DNA from: Staphylococcus sp. IVB6214 | GTDB lineage: Bacteria; Bacillota; Bacilli; Staphylococcales; Staphylococcaceae | Reading direction: 5' to 3' | Assembly (NCBI RefSeq): GCF_025558585.1 | Contig: NZ_CP094723.1 | Coordinates: forward strand, 310,001 to 374,000 | Length of the DNA: 64,000 bases | In this document: piece after piece, positions 18,190 to 26,574 of the stretch | How positions within the stretch are numbered: the stretch's first letter is position 1 | Layout of the letters: each line of letters starts with the position of its first letter | Translations under genes and position numbers: made by a program | The notes under the pieces: model-generated | Told to the model about the DNA's origin: nothing | Database searches by the model: none | What the model saw: the letters and a program-made list of their open reading frames with translations, nothing else

Positions 18190-18552
18190 ATGAAAATATT
18201 TATTATTTTAGGAGCACTTAACGCAATGATGGCAGTAGGTACAGGTGCGTTCGGTGCACATATGTTAGACGGAAAGCTTTCTGAACATTACATGTCTGTT
18301 TGGGAGAAGGCTACCATGTATCAAATGTATCATGGGTTAGGCTTGATATTGATCGGTATTATAGGTGGCGCATTCGACTTGAATGTAAGTTGGGCAGGAT
18401 GGTTGATGTTCTTCGGTATTGTGTTCTTTAGTGGGTCATTGTATATCTTATCAACGACACAAATCAGCGTGCTAGGTGCGATTACACCGATTGGTGGCGT
18501 GCTATTTATTGTTGGTTGGATTATGCTCATTATTGCATCTTTTAAAATATAA
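18190..18552 (+). CDS. DUF423 family membrane protein (YwdK-like)
   Basis: A 120-residue integral membrane protein with about four helices. The N-terminal [19 protein letters not shown] and the MYHGLGLI segment are typical of DUF423. No enzymatic motif is visible and the function is unknown. The start lies 14 bases after the preceding stop, with SD AAGGAGG. It probably belongs to the ung transcription unit. Confidence 0.85.
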   Translation: MKIFIILGALNAMMAVGTGAFGAHMLDGKLSEHYMSVWEKATMYQMYHGLGLILIGIIGGAFDLNVSWAGWLMFFGIVFFSGSLYILSTTQISVLGAITPIGGVLFIVGWIMLIIASFKI

Positions 18553-18564
18553 GGATGATGTACG

Positions 18565-18663
18565 ATGGAAGCAATTTTTAATTTTTTGAGTCATATTTTT
18601 GGTGCGCTCGCTTCGGCATTATGGAAAGGGAACAAAGACGATTCTAATGAAGATGAATCGTAA
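18565..18663 (+). CDS. 32-residue peptide with hydrophobic head and acidic tail
   Basis: A short ORF starting 13 bases after the DUF423 stop, with AAGGATG as SD. Residues 1-21 are hydrophobic/amphipathic (MEAIFNFLSHIFGALASALW); then comes KGN and an acidic tail DDSNEDES. A terminator follows directly, so the peptide is the last ORF of the ung operon. The head is loosely like phenol-soluble modulins, but the tail and operon position are not. No function is claimed. Confidence 0.55.
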   Translation: MEAIFNFLSHIFGALASALWKGNKDDSNEDES

Positions 18664-18685
18664 TATTATGTAGATTAATTTTAGA

Positions 18686-18718
18686 GAAAAGACGCCATGA
18701 AATGTGGGGTCTTTTTTT
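18686..18718 (+). terminator. Terminator of the ung operon
   Basis: AAAAGACGCCAT pairs with a GTGGGGTCTTTT arm, followed by more T. Confidence 0.8.
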
Positions 18719-18862
18719 GTATATTGTATGACAAATTTTACTTACATGAAAAAACTTTTGATTAGATTCTTCTTTTAATGTATGATTAATGACTCAAATA
18801 CTCAAAAATCGTTTTTTATAATTAATCTAGGGTATATAGGATATTAGAGGTGAAATATATTT

Positions 18863-20314
18863 ATGGCGAAGAAAAATAAAAAGCCAGATCGAGGCGATTT
18901 ACAACAAAATTTGTCTGAGAAGTTTGTATGGGCAATTGCATATGGCTCTTGTATCGGCTGGGGTTCTTTTATTCTGCCGGGAGATTGGATTCAAACATCA
19001 GGGCCAATTGCAGCATCTATCGGTATCTTTATTGGGGCACTACTGATGATGATTATCGCTGTGAGTTATGGTGCATTAGTTGAACGTTTTCCAGTTTCTG
19101 GTGGAGCATTTGCATTTAGTTTCTTAGGATTTGGAAGATATGTGAGTTTCTTTTCATCATGGTTTTTAACTTTTGGTTATGTCTGTGTTGTCGCACTGAA
19201 TGCGACGGCGTTTAGCTTGTTAATTAAGTTTTTAGTTCCAGATGTGATTGAAGTAGGTAAGTTATATACGGTTGCTGGCTGGGATGTTTATATTACAGAA
19301 ATTATTATCGCATCCGTGTTACTGCTTGTCTTTATGGTGATCACAATATATGGAGCAAGCGTATCAGGATCATTACAATTTTATTTCTGTGTTGCAATGG
19401 TGATTGTTGTTGTTTTAATGTTTGTTAGTTCATTTTTTGGTTCGAGTTTTTCATTGGATAATTTGAAACCGTATCATGGACCAACTTATGATTGGTTTCC
19501 TGCAATTATTATGATCGTATCAGTCGCACCATGGGCTTATGTTGGTTTTGATAATATTCCACAAACAGCTGAAGAATTCAACTTCTCACCTAACAAAACA
19601 TTCAAGTTAATCGTGTATAGCTTATTAGCTGCTGCAATCACATATATTTTGATGATTCTATACACAGGTTGGCTTACTTCAGAGAATGATAGCCTTTGGA
19701 CAACAGGTGCTGTCACACGTGAAGCTTTCGGAAATATTGGATTAGGCATACTTGCGATAGCGATTATTATGGGGATTTTTACAGGACTAAACGGCTTTTT
19801 ATTAAGCGCAAGTCGTTTACTTTTCTCAATGGGACGTTCAGGCATTATGCCAACAGTATTCAGTAAGTTACATCCACGTTATAAAACACCTTACGTTGCA
19901 ATTATTTTCTTAGTTGCGCTAACATTGATTGCACCGTGGTTAGGTCGTACAGCCTTAACATGGATTGTAGATATGTCTTCAACGGGTGTATCAATTGCTT
20001 ATTTTGTCACTTGTTTATCAGCTGCAAAATTGTTCAGTTATGATAAAAATAGTACGACATATGGTCCGGTTTATAAAACATTTGCGATTATCGGTGCAGT
20101 GATTTCGTTTATTTTCTTAGCATTATTGTTATTGCCGATTTCGCCAGCGTCATTATCGTTACCTTCGCACATTGCGTTAGGTTTCTGGACATTGCTAGGA
20201 CTTGTCTTCTTCTTTATCCGTTTGCCGAAACTTCGTCGTATGGATAAGGATGAATTGTCACAATTAATTCTAGATACACGTAAAAAAGACGTCGAAAAAA
20301 TGTTAGATGAATAG
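18863..20314 (+). CDS. APC-superfamily amino acid permease
   Basis: A 483-residue transporter with about 12 membrane helices. The N-terminal helix 1 region GSCIGWGSFILPGDWI has the unwound GxG-type substrate-binding segment of APC carriers. A cytoplasmic basic/acidic tail (about 440-483) follows the last helix. An orthologue sits at the equivalent position in S. aureus after the DUF423 gene. The amino acid carried cannot be told from sequence. SD GAGGTG lies before the ATG. A long hairpin terminates the gene. Confidence 0.85.
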   Translation: MAKKNKKPDRGDLQQNLSEKFVWAIAYGSCIGWGSFILPGDWIQTSGPIAASIGIFIGALLMMIIAVSYGALVERFPVSGGAFAFSFLGFGRYVSFFSSWFLTFGYVCVVALNATAFSLLIKFLVPDVIEVGKLYTVAGWDVYITEIIIASVLLLVFMVITIYGASVSGSLQFYFCVAMVIVVVLMFVSSFFGSSFSLDNLKPYHGPTYDWFPAIIMIVSVAPWAYVGFDNIPQTAEEFNFSPNKTFKLIVYSLLAAAITYILMILYTGWLTSENDSLWTTGAVTREAFGNIGLGILAIAIIMGIFTGLNGFLLSASRLLFSMGRSGIMPTVFSKLHPRYKTPYVAIIFLVALTLIAPWLGRTALTWIVDMSSTGVSIAYFVTCLSAAKLFSYDKNSTTYGPVYKTFAIIGAVISFIFLALLLLPISPASLSLPSHIALGFWTLLGLVFFFIRLPKLRRMDKDELSQLILDTRKKDVEKMLDE

Positions 20315-20323
20315 ATAAATATC

Positions 20324-20372
20324 AAACATCCAGTTATATGATTCGAAAAATGAATCGTATAACTGGATGTTT
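20324..20372. terminator. Strong hairpin terminator after the permease gene
   Basis: A stem of about 20 bp, AAACATCCAGTTATA and GATTC against GAATC and TATAACTGGATGTTT, has A/T runs on both sides. It can serve the convergent flavoprotein gene too. Confidence 0.85.
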
Positions 20373-20414
20373 ATTTGTTCAGAATATACCTGTCATTGAG
20401 ATCTTGATTGCTGA

Positions 20415-21458
20415 CTAGTCATTGCTAGCTTTTAATGCTTCTTGTAGTTTGCCTAGATGTCTTAATGTCGGTGTTAATGCTGCAAAGAAAAATCCTTCTT
20501 TCAATTTACGTACTTGTGGTGATTGATAACCGTATGCTTTTGAACCACCATTCACCATCGATGCTTGATTTACGTCAAGCAACAAATATCCCGCTGCTTT
20601 TTTAAGTGTAATCAGTGTCTCAAAGTGATTCTGTAAGTTCTCTTCATCTAACACAGCATAGAAACGTTGTCTTATTTGATTGTATTGATTTTCAAATGCT
20701 TGGACATCATATTCTAGATATTGATTAATACCATTTTGTGCGTGAGAGAATTGTTGGATTAAATCTAGTGATGCACGAATTGCACCCAATGCGATTGGAA
20801 TCTGTAATGCGACAAATTGTGGTCGTATTTGTGTTGCAAATGTTTTGGCATCGTGTGTGATAATGTGTTTTTCTGGTATGAGTACGTCATGCATCTCAAT
20901 CGAAAATGTTGCCGAACCATTAACACCTAAAAAATGAGACATTTCCGTCATTGTGATACCAGTTTGGTTGGCCTGAACAATAAACATAACAAGTTCATCG
21001 GATGATGTACTTTTAGATATTGCACCAAAATAATGGTCAGGTCCAATATTACTAATTGCGGGCAGTCTACCGTTCACAATGAGCTGTTGCTGTTCATTAT
21101 AGTGGTGTGACAAATTGAATGTCTCTAAATCATTAAATGACTTCATCGGATTCGATAATCCAGTTGCACCTAAAATTTTACCTGATAACAATTGCTGTTG
21201 TAGATGTTGGTTGAAATAGGGTGCTTCTGCATTTTTTAAGTAAGTAGAAAACGCCAATTGACACCATAAACAAAAAGCAGTGGTCAAACAAGACTTGGAT
21301 ACCTTTTCTATGATTTCTGAGTTGCCTTTGACATCATCATCTTTGAAATAGCCTTCTTTAAACAAAGTACTAATAAAGTCCTTTGGATAATAAGATCCTG
21401 CATCAATTTCTATTAAATAGGGTTCTAGCTTTTTCTCAATATGTGTGTTCAAACTCAT
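20415..21458 (-). CDS. Acyl-CoA-dehydrogenase-fold flavoprotein associated with an SsuABC-type importer
   Basis: A 347-residue protein of the acyl-CoA dehydrogenase/flavin monooxygenase superfamily. The mid-region ATGLSNPMKSF resembles the flavin-contact loop of the family, and SHFLGVNGSATFSIEMHDV the beta-domain. Length is slightly under the usual 380-400. It is the last gene of a four-gene minus-strand cluster with ABC importer genes. Superfamily members such as SfnB, DszC and related enzymes work on sulfur organics, so a role in using the imported compound is inferred. SD AAGGAG places the start at 21458. Confidence 0.75.
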   Translation of the reverse strand: MSLNTHIEKKLEPYLIEIDAGSYYPKDFISTLFKEGYFKDDDVKGNSEIIEKVSKSCLTTAFCLWCQLAFSTYLKNAEAPYFNQHLQQQLLSGKILGATGLSNPMKSFNDLETFNLSHHYNEQQQLIVNGRLPAISNIGPDHYFGAISKSTSSDELVMFIVQANQTGITMTEMSHFLGVNGSATFSIEMHDVLIPEKHIITHDAKTFATQIRPQFVALQIPIALGAIRASLDLIQQFSHAQNGINQYLEYDVQAFENQYNQIRQRFYAVLDEENLQNHFETLITLKKAAGYLLLDVNQASMVNGGSKAYGYQSPQVRKLKEGFFFAALTPTLRHLGKLQEALKASND

Positions 21459-21472
21459 AAAATTCAACTCCT

Positions 21473-22234
21473 TCATTCGCCAAAGCGTATTAAGATTAAT
21501 GTTTCAAAGTAACTAATGAATCGATCAATTAAAAACCCAAATACACCAATAAAAAATATGGCAGCTAAAACATCTTCTAGATTTAACATATTACGTGAAT
21601 CTACAATTAGGAATCCCAGTCCTGATTGTGCGCCAATGATTTCACCAGATACTAAGAAAATCCAACTTGTACCGACTGCCATATGTATTCCGCCCATAAT
21701 ATGTTTTAAAGCCCCGGGAAATAGAATGTTTCTGTATAATGACCAGTTTATTAAGTTTAAATTAGATGAAATCTTTAAGTATTGCGGTTCGATATGCTTA
21801 ATGCCTTTGATTGTATTAAAAACAATCGGGAAAAATGCAGCGATAAATATAATGGCAATGGCAGGTAAGCTACCAATACCAAACCATAAAACAACAAATG
21901 GAGACCATGCAATGGGAGAGATAGGTCTGATTAATTGAAATAATGGTTCTATGGCATTAAATAGAGAAAAACTACGACCTAATAAAAAGCCGATAGGTAT
22001 GCCTAGCATAATGGCCAATATGAAACCTGCAATGAAACGATATAAACTGATACTTAAATGTGTGAATATATCTCCAGTGATTATGAAATGCCACATACTT
22101 TTTAATACCAAAGAGGGGCCAGGTAAAAGAACGGGCTTGTAGTGACCAAGGATGATAACGCATTGCCATATTAAAAGAAAAATCATAAAAGTAATGATGG
22201 GTAAGGACCACTTTTTAATATTATTAACTGTCAT
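21473..22234 (-). CDS. ABC transporter permease, nitrate/sulfonate/taurine (SsuC/TauC) type
   Basis: A 253-residue permease with about six membrane helices. The cytoplasmic coupling loop is visible around EPLFQLIRPISPIAWSPFVV, the SsuC/TauC-type EAA region, with LWFGIG after it. The ATG at 22234 has AAGGAG 11 bases upstream; a GTG at 22246 overlapping the preceding stop (GTGA) is the alternative. It works with the adjacent lipoprotein and ATPase. The substrate is likely an organosulfonate-like or other small anion; this is inferred from family only. Confidence 0.85.
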   Translation of the reverse strand: MTVNNIKKWSLPIITFMIFLLIWQCVIILGHYKPVLLPGPSLVLKSMWHFIITGDIFTHLSISLYRFIAGFILAIMLGIPIGFLLGRSFSLFNAIEPLFQLIRPISPIAWSPFVVLWFGIGSLPAIAIIFIAAFFPIVFNTIKGIKHIEPQYLKISSNLNLINWSLYRNILFPGALKHIMGGIHMAVGTSWIFLVSGEIIGAQSGLGFLIVDSRNMLNLEDVLAAIFFIGVFGFLIDRFISYFETLILIRFGE

Positions 22235-22242
22235 TTCATTTA

Positions 22243-23187
22243 TCACTCCTTATATAACGTAGGATCAACAAAATCTTGATAGTCAGGTGCTTGAAAAAGC
22301 TTTTTTTCTTCTACTAATTTTTTGATTTTGTTATAACCTTGTTTATCAATTGCTAAGTTACCGTAAGAAGTCCATTCAGCTGATTGTGATAAAACTTTTT
22401 TATCTTGCTTAAAGTTTTTGTTCATAATTTCTATACTTCTATTTTTATCCGCCATTTGGAAACCTGCTCGTTTATAATCTGACATAAATGATTGAATAAC
22501 TGTCTGATGTTGGTTGATGAGATCACTTCTAAGTACGAGTACACAACAATAGGCGTCTGGTATGATGTCACTGCCATGCAATAAAGTGTGACCACTTCCT
22601 AATTTTTTACCAAGTGCGCCGAATGGTTCTGCAACAGAATATCCAGAAATGCTCCCTTCATTAAGTGCAGCAGGCATTTCAGCTGGCGGCATTTCGTGAT
22701 AGCTAAAGGTATTTGAACGGAGTTTCAGTTGCTTTCGCATTTCATCGAGTAATAAGTAATGTGTTGAATAACGATGGGGTCTCGCAAAATGATAGCGCTC
22801 ATGATCGTGGAAGTCTGATCGCTTTTTATCTTTTCTTGCCATAACAACATTCCCTTCATGATGACCTAAAGCGACAGCCTTAAGATCGGATCCTTTTTGT
22901 TTTGATTTCATCGCCAGTTCAATCAGTGTAGAAGCACCATCGATTTTGCCACTGTTCAAAGCATCCAGTAAATCCGGCCAATTATTAAAACGTACTAATT
23001 TCAGGTTATAATTCGAATGGTGCGTATTCTGTTGTATTTCTTTTGTCATCATCAAATTTGCTGAATGTGTGATCGGTAAGTAACCAATTTTTATTGTTGG
23101 TTTTGCATTATTGTTGGGTGTGTTGACGTTACAACCAGAAAGGATAATAAGAAATATGAAAGTGAGCAAAATGATATTTTTCAACAT
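22243..23187 (-). CDS. ABC transporter substrate-binding lipoprotein, SsuA/TauA type
   Basis: A 314-residue lipoprotein. The signal peptide ends with the lipobox ILSGC (Cys about 18). The body has the NMT1/SsuA-like fold signature IGYLPITHSANLMM near the N-terminus and the EMPPAEMPAALNEGSISGYSVAEPFGA region. In this family the latter helps shape the ligand pocket. The ATG at 23187 with SD AAGGAG is preferred over TTG at 23193. Homologues bind sulfonates, taurine, nitrate, pyrimidine precursors or bicarbonate, so the ligand is open. Confidence 0.85.
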   Translation of the reverse strand: MLKNIILLTFIFLIILSGCNVNTPNNNAKPTIKIGYLPITHSANLMMTKEIQQNTHHSNYNLKLVRFNNWPDLLDALNSGKIDGASTLIELAMKSKQKGSDLKAVALGHHEGNVVMARKDKKRSDFHDHERYHFARPHRYSTHYLLLDEMRKQLKLRSNTFSYHEMPPAEMPAALNEGSISGYSVAEPFGALGKKLGSGHTLLHGSDIIPDAYCCVLVLRSDLINQHQTVIQSFMSDYKRAGFQMADKNRSIEIMNKNFKQDKKVLSQSAEWTSYGNLAIDKQGYNKIKKLVEEKKLFQAPDYQDFVDPTLYKE

Positions 23188-23197
23188 TCTCAACTCC

Positions 23198-23938
23198 TTA
23201 CAAATAATATTCTGGTTCTGCCATATGATGATTTAATGCAAATTTTTCCATAATATCATTTCTAATTTTTAATAAATGGCTGTCATTGCGATTTCGAGGA
23301 TGTGATTGTGTGATATGATATTGGTCGAGAATATCACAACCATCTCCGAGCAATATAATGTCATCTGACAGATATATGGCTTCATCTATATCATGTGTCA
23401 CTAAAATGATTGTTGCAGTTGTTCGTTCTTTTAGTTGTATTAATTGATCTTGTAATTTATAACGCGTAAAAGTATCTAATGCGCCTAAAGGTTCATCCAT
23501 GAGTATGACTTTCGGTTGATGAACCTGTGCTCGACAGAGTGCAACACGTTGTTTCATACCACCCGATAATGCTTCTGGAAATAACAGCCCTTTTTGATCT
23601 AAATCTACTGTTTTTAAGTGATTGTTTAGTTCATCATCAGTAATGGGATGAGATAAGCCAAGACGTATATTATCATTAATATTTTTCCACGGAAGCAAGT
23701 TATGGTGTTGGAAGATCATTAAGCAATCAGGTGACGGTTCTTCTTTAACTTGGCCATCAATTGTAACTTTTCCAGAAGTTGCCTTTAAAAAACCGCCAAT
23801 AATATTTAACAATGTGGATTTACCACAACCACTTTTGCCTATTAATGTTATGATGTTGCCTTTTTTTATTTTTAACTCGAAATCTTTAATAACAAGATTA
23901 TGATGAAATTGATGTTGGATATGGTTAATGTGAATCAT
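23198..23938 (-). CDS. ABC transporter ATPase, SsuB/TauB type
   Basis: A 246-residue ABC ATPase. Walker A is GKSGCGKST (about 34-42), the Q-loop lies in MIFQHHNLLPW, the signature is LSGGMKQRVAL, Walker B is VILMDEPLGALD and the switch histidine is in LVTHDIDEA. These match nitrate/sulfonate/taurine importers. It is the first gene of the cluster, with SD GAGGTG. The next gene starts 11 bases after its stop. Confidence 0.9.
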   Translation of the reverse strand: MIHINHIQHQFHHNLVIKDFELKIKKGNIITLIGKSGCGKSTLLNIIGGFLKATSGKVTIDGQVKEEPSPDCLMIFQHHNLLPWKNINDNIRLGLSHPITDDELNNHLKTVDLDQKGLLFPEALSGGMKQRVALCRAQVHQPKVILMDEPLGALDTFTRYKLQDQLIQLKERTTATIILVTHDIDEAIYLSDDIILLGDGCDILDQYHITQSHPRNRNDSHLLKIRNDIMEKFALNHHMAEPEYYL

Positions 23939-24039
23939 TAAAACACCTCGAATCTTATTGCGCTGAGTTCTATATTCTAAAGGTTATGCATGCATATAAT
24001 ACATACCCTTATATCTGATTTTTCAGAAAATGAAGCGCA

Positions 24040-24552
24040 TTATAATTTTTCGATACCATCAATCGGTGTATCTACCGCTTTACGTGCACGTCGAACAGCA
24101 TCTTCATCAGGAGCATCGTATAAACAGATACATTTTGACATATCTTCACACACGTATGTACGTTGAAACTGTACTTCAGGTACTTCTTCATAATGTACTG
24201 AGTTTTTCTTCTTGCGTGCCAAGTACTGATCCATTGTGATGCTTTCAGGAATATTCCAAGTAACGAGAAAATCCACACGAGCATCGCCTTTTTTAACATC
24301 ATCTAATGCTTTACCGACTAATCGAACTTCTTTTACGAGATTGATGTTGATTGAGGCATTTTCTAAAAATTGTTTAGCATCTTCATGACTATTTGCTTCG
24401 ACAATAAAGTATCCGTGCGTCAAGTTCGGTGTAGCTTGTACTTCTATAAGTGTGGGCAGTTTTCCCGTTGTTAAGTTTGCTGCCTGTTTTTCTAGTTCTG
24501 CCTTTGTTGAAAAAATACTTAAATCATTTGCTTCTAGTAAAAATAATGTCAT
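24040..24552 (-). CDS. DUF4242-domain protein
   Basis: A 170-residue cytoplasmic protein. The C-terminal part (about 110-165) is a DUF4242 domain, seen in FQRTYVCEDMSKCICLYDAPDEDAVRRAR, with two conserved cysteines close together. The N-terminal half has a ferredoxin-like beta-alpha pattern typical of DUF3303/YCII-like folds. DUF4242 proteins have been described as nickel-binding, but no role is established here. It lies about 100 bases upstream of the importer genes in the same direction and may belong with them. Confidence 0.75.
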   Translation of the reverse strand: MTLFLLEANDLSIFSTKAELEKQAANLTTGKLPTLIEVQATPNLTHGYFIVEANSHEDAKQFLENASININLVKEVRLVGKALDDVKKGDARVDFLVTWNIPESITMDQYLARKKKNSVHYEEVPEVQFQRTYVCEDMSKCICLYDAPDEDAVRRARKAVDTPIDGIEKL

Positions 24553-24687
24553 AATTTATACCCTCTAAAATAGTATGAGACAAATAATACTACAATCCCT
24601 ATCAGTTTACAAGGATATAAAAATTTATTTATTTTTTGTGTGGGAAATAAACAATAATTCTCTATAATAAATTTGTTTTCTGGTAAA

Positions 24688-24813
24688 GCAATATACGGTG
24701 TCCCAAAAGTAGGTTTTTCGGTAGAACTACCACGATTTCGGTAAAATTTGAAAAGCTATTTTGAGAATTGATTTGGTTCTGCTTAAATTCTAACCGCTTC
24801 TCTCACAACCTCG
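24688..24813 (+). repeat. Dispersed intergenic repeat, copy A
   Basis: A 126-bp unit starting GCAATATACGGTGTCCCA and ending CGCTTCTCTCACAACCTCG. A related copy lies on the opposite strand at 57226-57328, and the right half is duplicated at 24872-24934. No ORF or terminal inverted repeat is visible. The bases between 24553 and 24687 upstream of it look AT-rich and empty. Confidence 0.75.
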
Positions 24814-24871
24814 TGATGTCAGTGTTCAAGAAGCAGGGCTTTCGACAGAACATCGCAATTCCCCAAAATAA

Positions 24872-24934
24872 AAAAGCTATTTTGAGAATTACTTTGGTTC
24901 TGCTCAATCCCCAACCGCTTCTTTCACAACCTCG
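24872..24934 (+). repeat. Dispersed repeat, partial copy B
   Basis: A 63-bp right-half copy beginning AAAAGCTATTTTGAGAATT and ending CTTTCACAACCTCG. It is the same length as, and about 85% identical to, 24751-24813. It forms a direct repeat 121 bases downstream of copy A. Confidence 0.75.
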
Positions 24935-24972
24935 TAGGAAGCTGAGTCCGGCTCTCACTATGTCATTAAAGT

Positions 24973-25028
24973 AAAAAAGCCTGTTTCTTACGATAGTCGC
25001 TACGCTATCGAGAGAAACAGGCTTTTTC
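24973..25028. terminator. Long bidirectional hairpin
   Basis: Outer arms AAAAAGCCTGTTTCT and AGAAACAGGCTTTTT enclose an inner CGATAG/CTATCG pair. It is flanked by A and T runs. It lies downstream of the TetR-type gene and near the repeats, but about 200 bases from either gene. Confidence 0.75.
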
Positions 25029-25231
25029 GTTTGGAGAACTTTTTTGAAAATGAAAGCACAAATGAATATGGATCCCTACCCATATATTTGCTTAATATTA
25101 ATGTATCATGTTTTTGTGTGTTTTGGGACATAAAAATTAATAAAATATTAATTAACTGAGAATTAATTCTTAAATATAAATAAATGTGTATTGTTATTTA
25201 ATGTTTGGTGGATTCTATATTTTATGACAAA

Positions 25232-25789
25232 CTAACGTTTTGTCTTCATAAGATTAGCATTAAGAATATGTGCCATTTCATCAGGCGTCTCTTGACAATC
25301 GTTTGACAACCACTTATAGATGATGGCTAATTCACCGCCGATTGTATAATGAATGAAATAATCTGAACGATGCATCTCAGGCAATGATTTTAATATGGCA
25401 GTATAAGTATGTTGTGTGAATTTCATATAATCTCTAATCAAGACAGGTTGTGTATTTGTCACAATAATAGTTTGAAAAAAAGATTTGTAGCGTAGAATAT
25501 ATTTAAACAATAATCGAAAGCCTTTTAAAACGTATGATTTAATCGTTTCTAAGTCACTATGTTCAATCATGTAAGTGGTTGATTCCATCAAGCGCTCATA
25601 ACGCTTCATATGAAATTGCTTAATCACTTCAAACAGTTGATATTTATCTTCAAAATGTGCATAGAATGTTGAGCGATGTACGCCACTTTCTGCACAAATT
25701 TCTTTAATAGTAATTGCTTCAAAAGGATGATGTTCAAGAAGTTTAAGTAGTGCTTTACATATTTGATAATAAGCTTTCGTTTTTTTCAT
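25232..25789 (-). CDS. TetR/AcrR-family regulator
   Basis: A 185-residue repressor-type protein. The N-terminal helix-turn-helix (about 10-55) contains FEAITIKEICAESGVHRSTFYAHFEDK, a classic TetR recognition unit. The C-terminal ligand domain is not diagnostic. The ATG at 25789 (MKKTKAYYQ) has GGTGAT upstream; the longer ORF running into the next promoter region is unlikely. It is divergent from an efflux adaptor/permease pair and probably represses it. The 121-base intergenic region has a loose GACA/TGTC symmetry. Confidence 0.85.
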   Translation of the reverse strand: MKKTKAYYQICKALLKLLEHHPFEAITIKEICAESGVHRSTFYAHFEDKYQLFEVIKQFHMKRYERLMESTTYMIEHSDLETIKSYVLKGFRLLFKYILRYKSFFQTIIVTNTQPVLIRDYMKFTQHTYTAILKSLPEMHRSDYFIHYTIGGELAIIYKWLSNDCQETPDEMAHILNANLMKTKR

Positions 25790-25910
25790 AAAATCACCAG
25801 CGTTTTGTGTTTTTAAATCCGACACATTTGTTGAAATTGTCTGTGGTATGTGCAGAATGATGATTTTATAATACAGTATATTGAATTTGAAAGAAAGGAA
25901 CTTTGTCATA

Positions 25911-26558
25911 ATGAAGAAGTTAGTCATGATTAATGTCATCACCATTGTATTACTTGTCATCATTGGAATTGGAGGGTTTTATTTTTATAATCAATCAACC
26001 AATTATGTCAAAACAGAAAATGCGCAAGTAGATGGTGAACAAATTAAAATAGCAGCACCTGCTTCAGGTCAAATTTCAGAGTTGAAAGTAGCTGAAGGAG
26101 ATAAATTAAAAGAAGGAGATATTTTTGCGAAGGTACAAGTTAAATCTGAGACTGGAGATGTTCAATTAATGGATATCCCGATGTCCGTAGAAGGTACAAT
26201 TGTGAAATTGTCTGCACAAAAAGGGAGTATGGCGCAAGCGGGACAACCTTTAGCTTTTGCGTATAATTTGGATAAACGTTATGTAACGGCGAATATCGAT
26301 GAAACAGAAGTGAAAGATGTAGAAACTGGTCAAGTGGTTGATATTACAATTGATGGTCAAGAATCTAAAGTGAAGGGGAAAGTCGTTCATGTTGGTCAAG
26401 CGACAGCGTCGAGTTTTTCTTTAATGCCTTCATCTAATAGTGATGGGAACTATACAAAAGTGATACAAGTGATTCCTGTTAAAATTGAGTTTGATAGCCA
26501 GCCATCAAAGGCTGTTCTACCAGGTATGAACGCAGAAGTGAGTATTCATAAGAATTAA
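25911..26558 (+). CDS. HlyD/EmrA-type membrane-fusion protein
   Basis: A 215-residue protein with an N-terminal membrane helix (about 5-27) and a biotinyl-lipoyl-like barrel split around a very short hairpin. VKTENAQVDGEQIKIAAPASGQI and VEGTIVKLSAQKGSMAQAGQPL are the characteristic segments. It lacks the long coiled coil of Gram-negative EmrA, as expected without an outer membrane. The start at 25911 with SD AAAGGAA follows the membrane-helix logic. It forms an operon with the MFS gene 16 bases downstream. Confidence 0.85.
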   Translation: MKKLVMINVITIVLLVIIGIGGFYFYNQSTNYVKTENAQVDGEQIKIAAPASGQISELKVAEGDKLKEGDIFAKVQVKSETGDVQLMDIPMSVEGTIVKLSAQKGSMAQAGQPLAFAYNLDKRYVTANIDETEVKDVETGQVVDITIDGQESKVKGKVVHVGQATASSFSLMPSSNSDGNYTKVIQVIPVKIEFDSQPSKAVLPGMNAEVSIHKN

Positions 26559-26574
26559 AATAGGAGGTCATCCA

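Noticed and set aside
18565..18663. Interpretation of the 32-residue peptide as a phenol-soluble modulin
   Set aside because: The strongly acidic hydrophilic tail and the ung-operon position are unlike known PSM genes, so the peptide is left unnamed.
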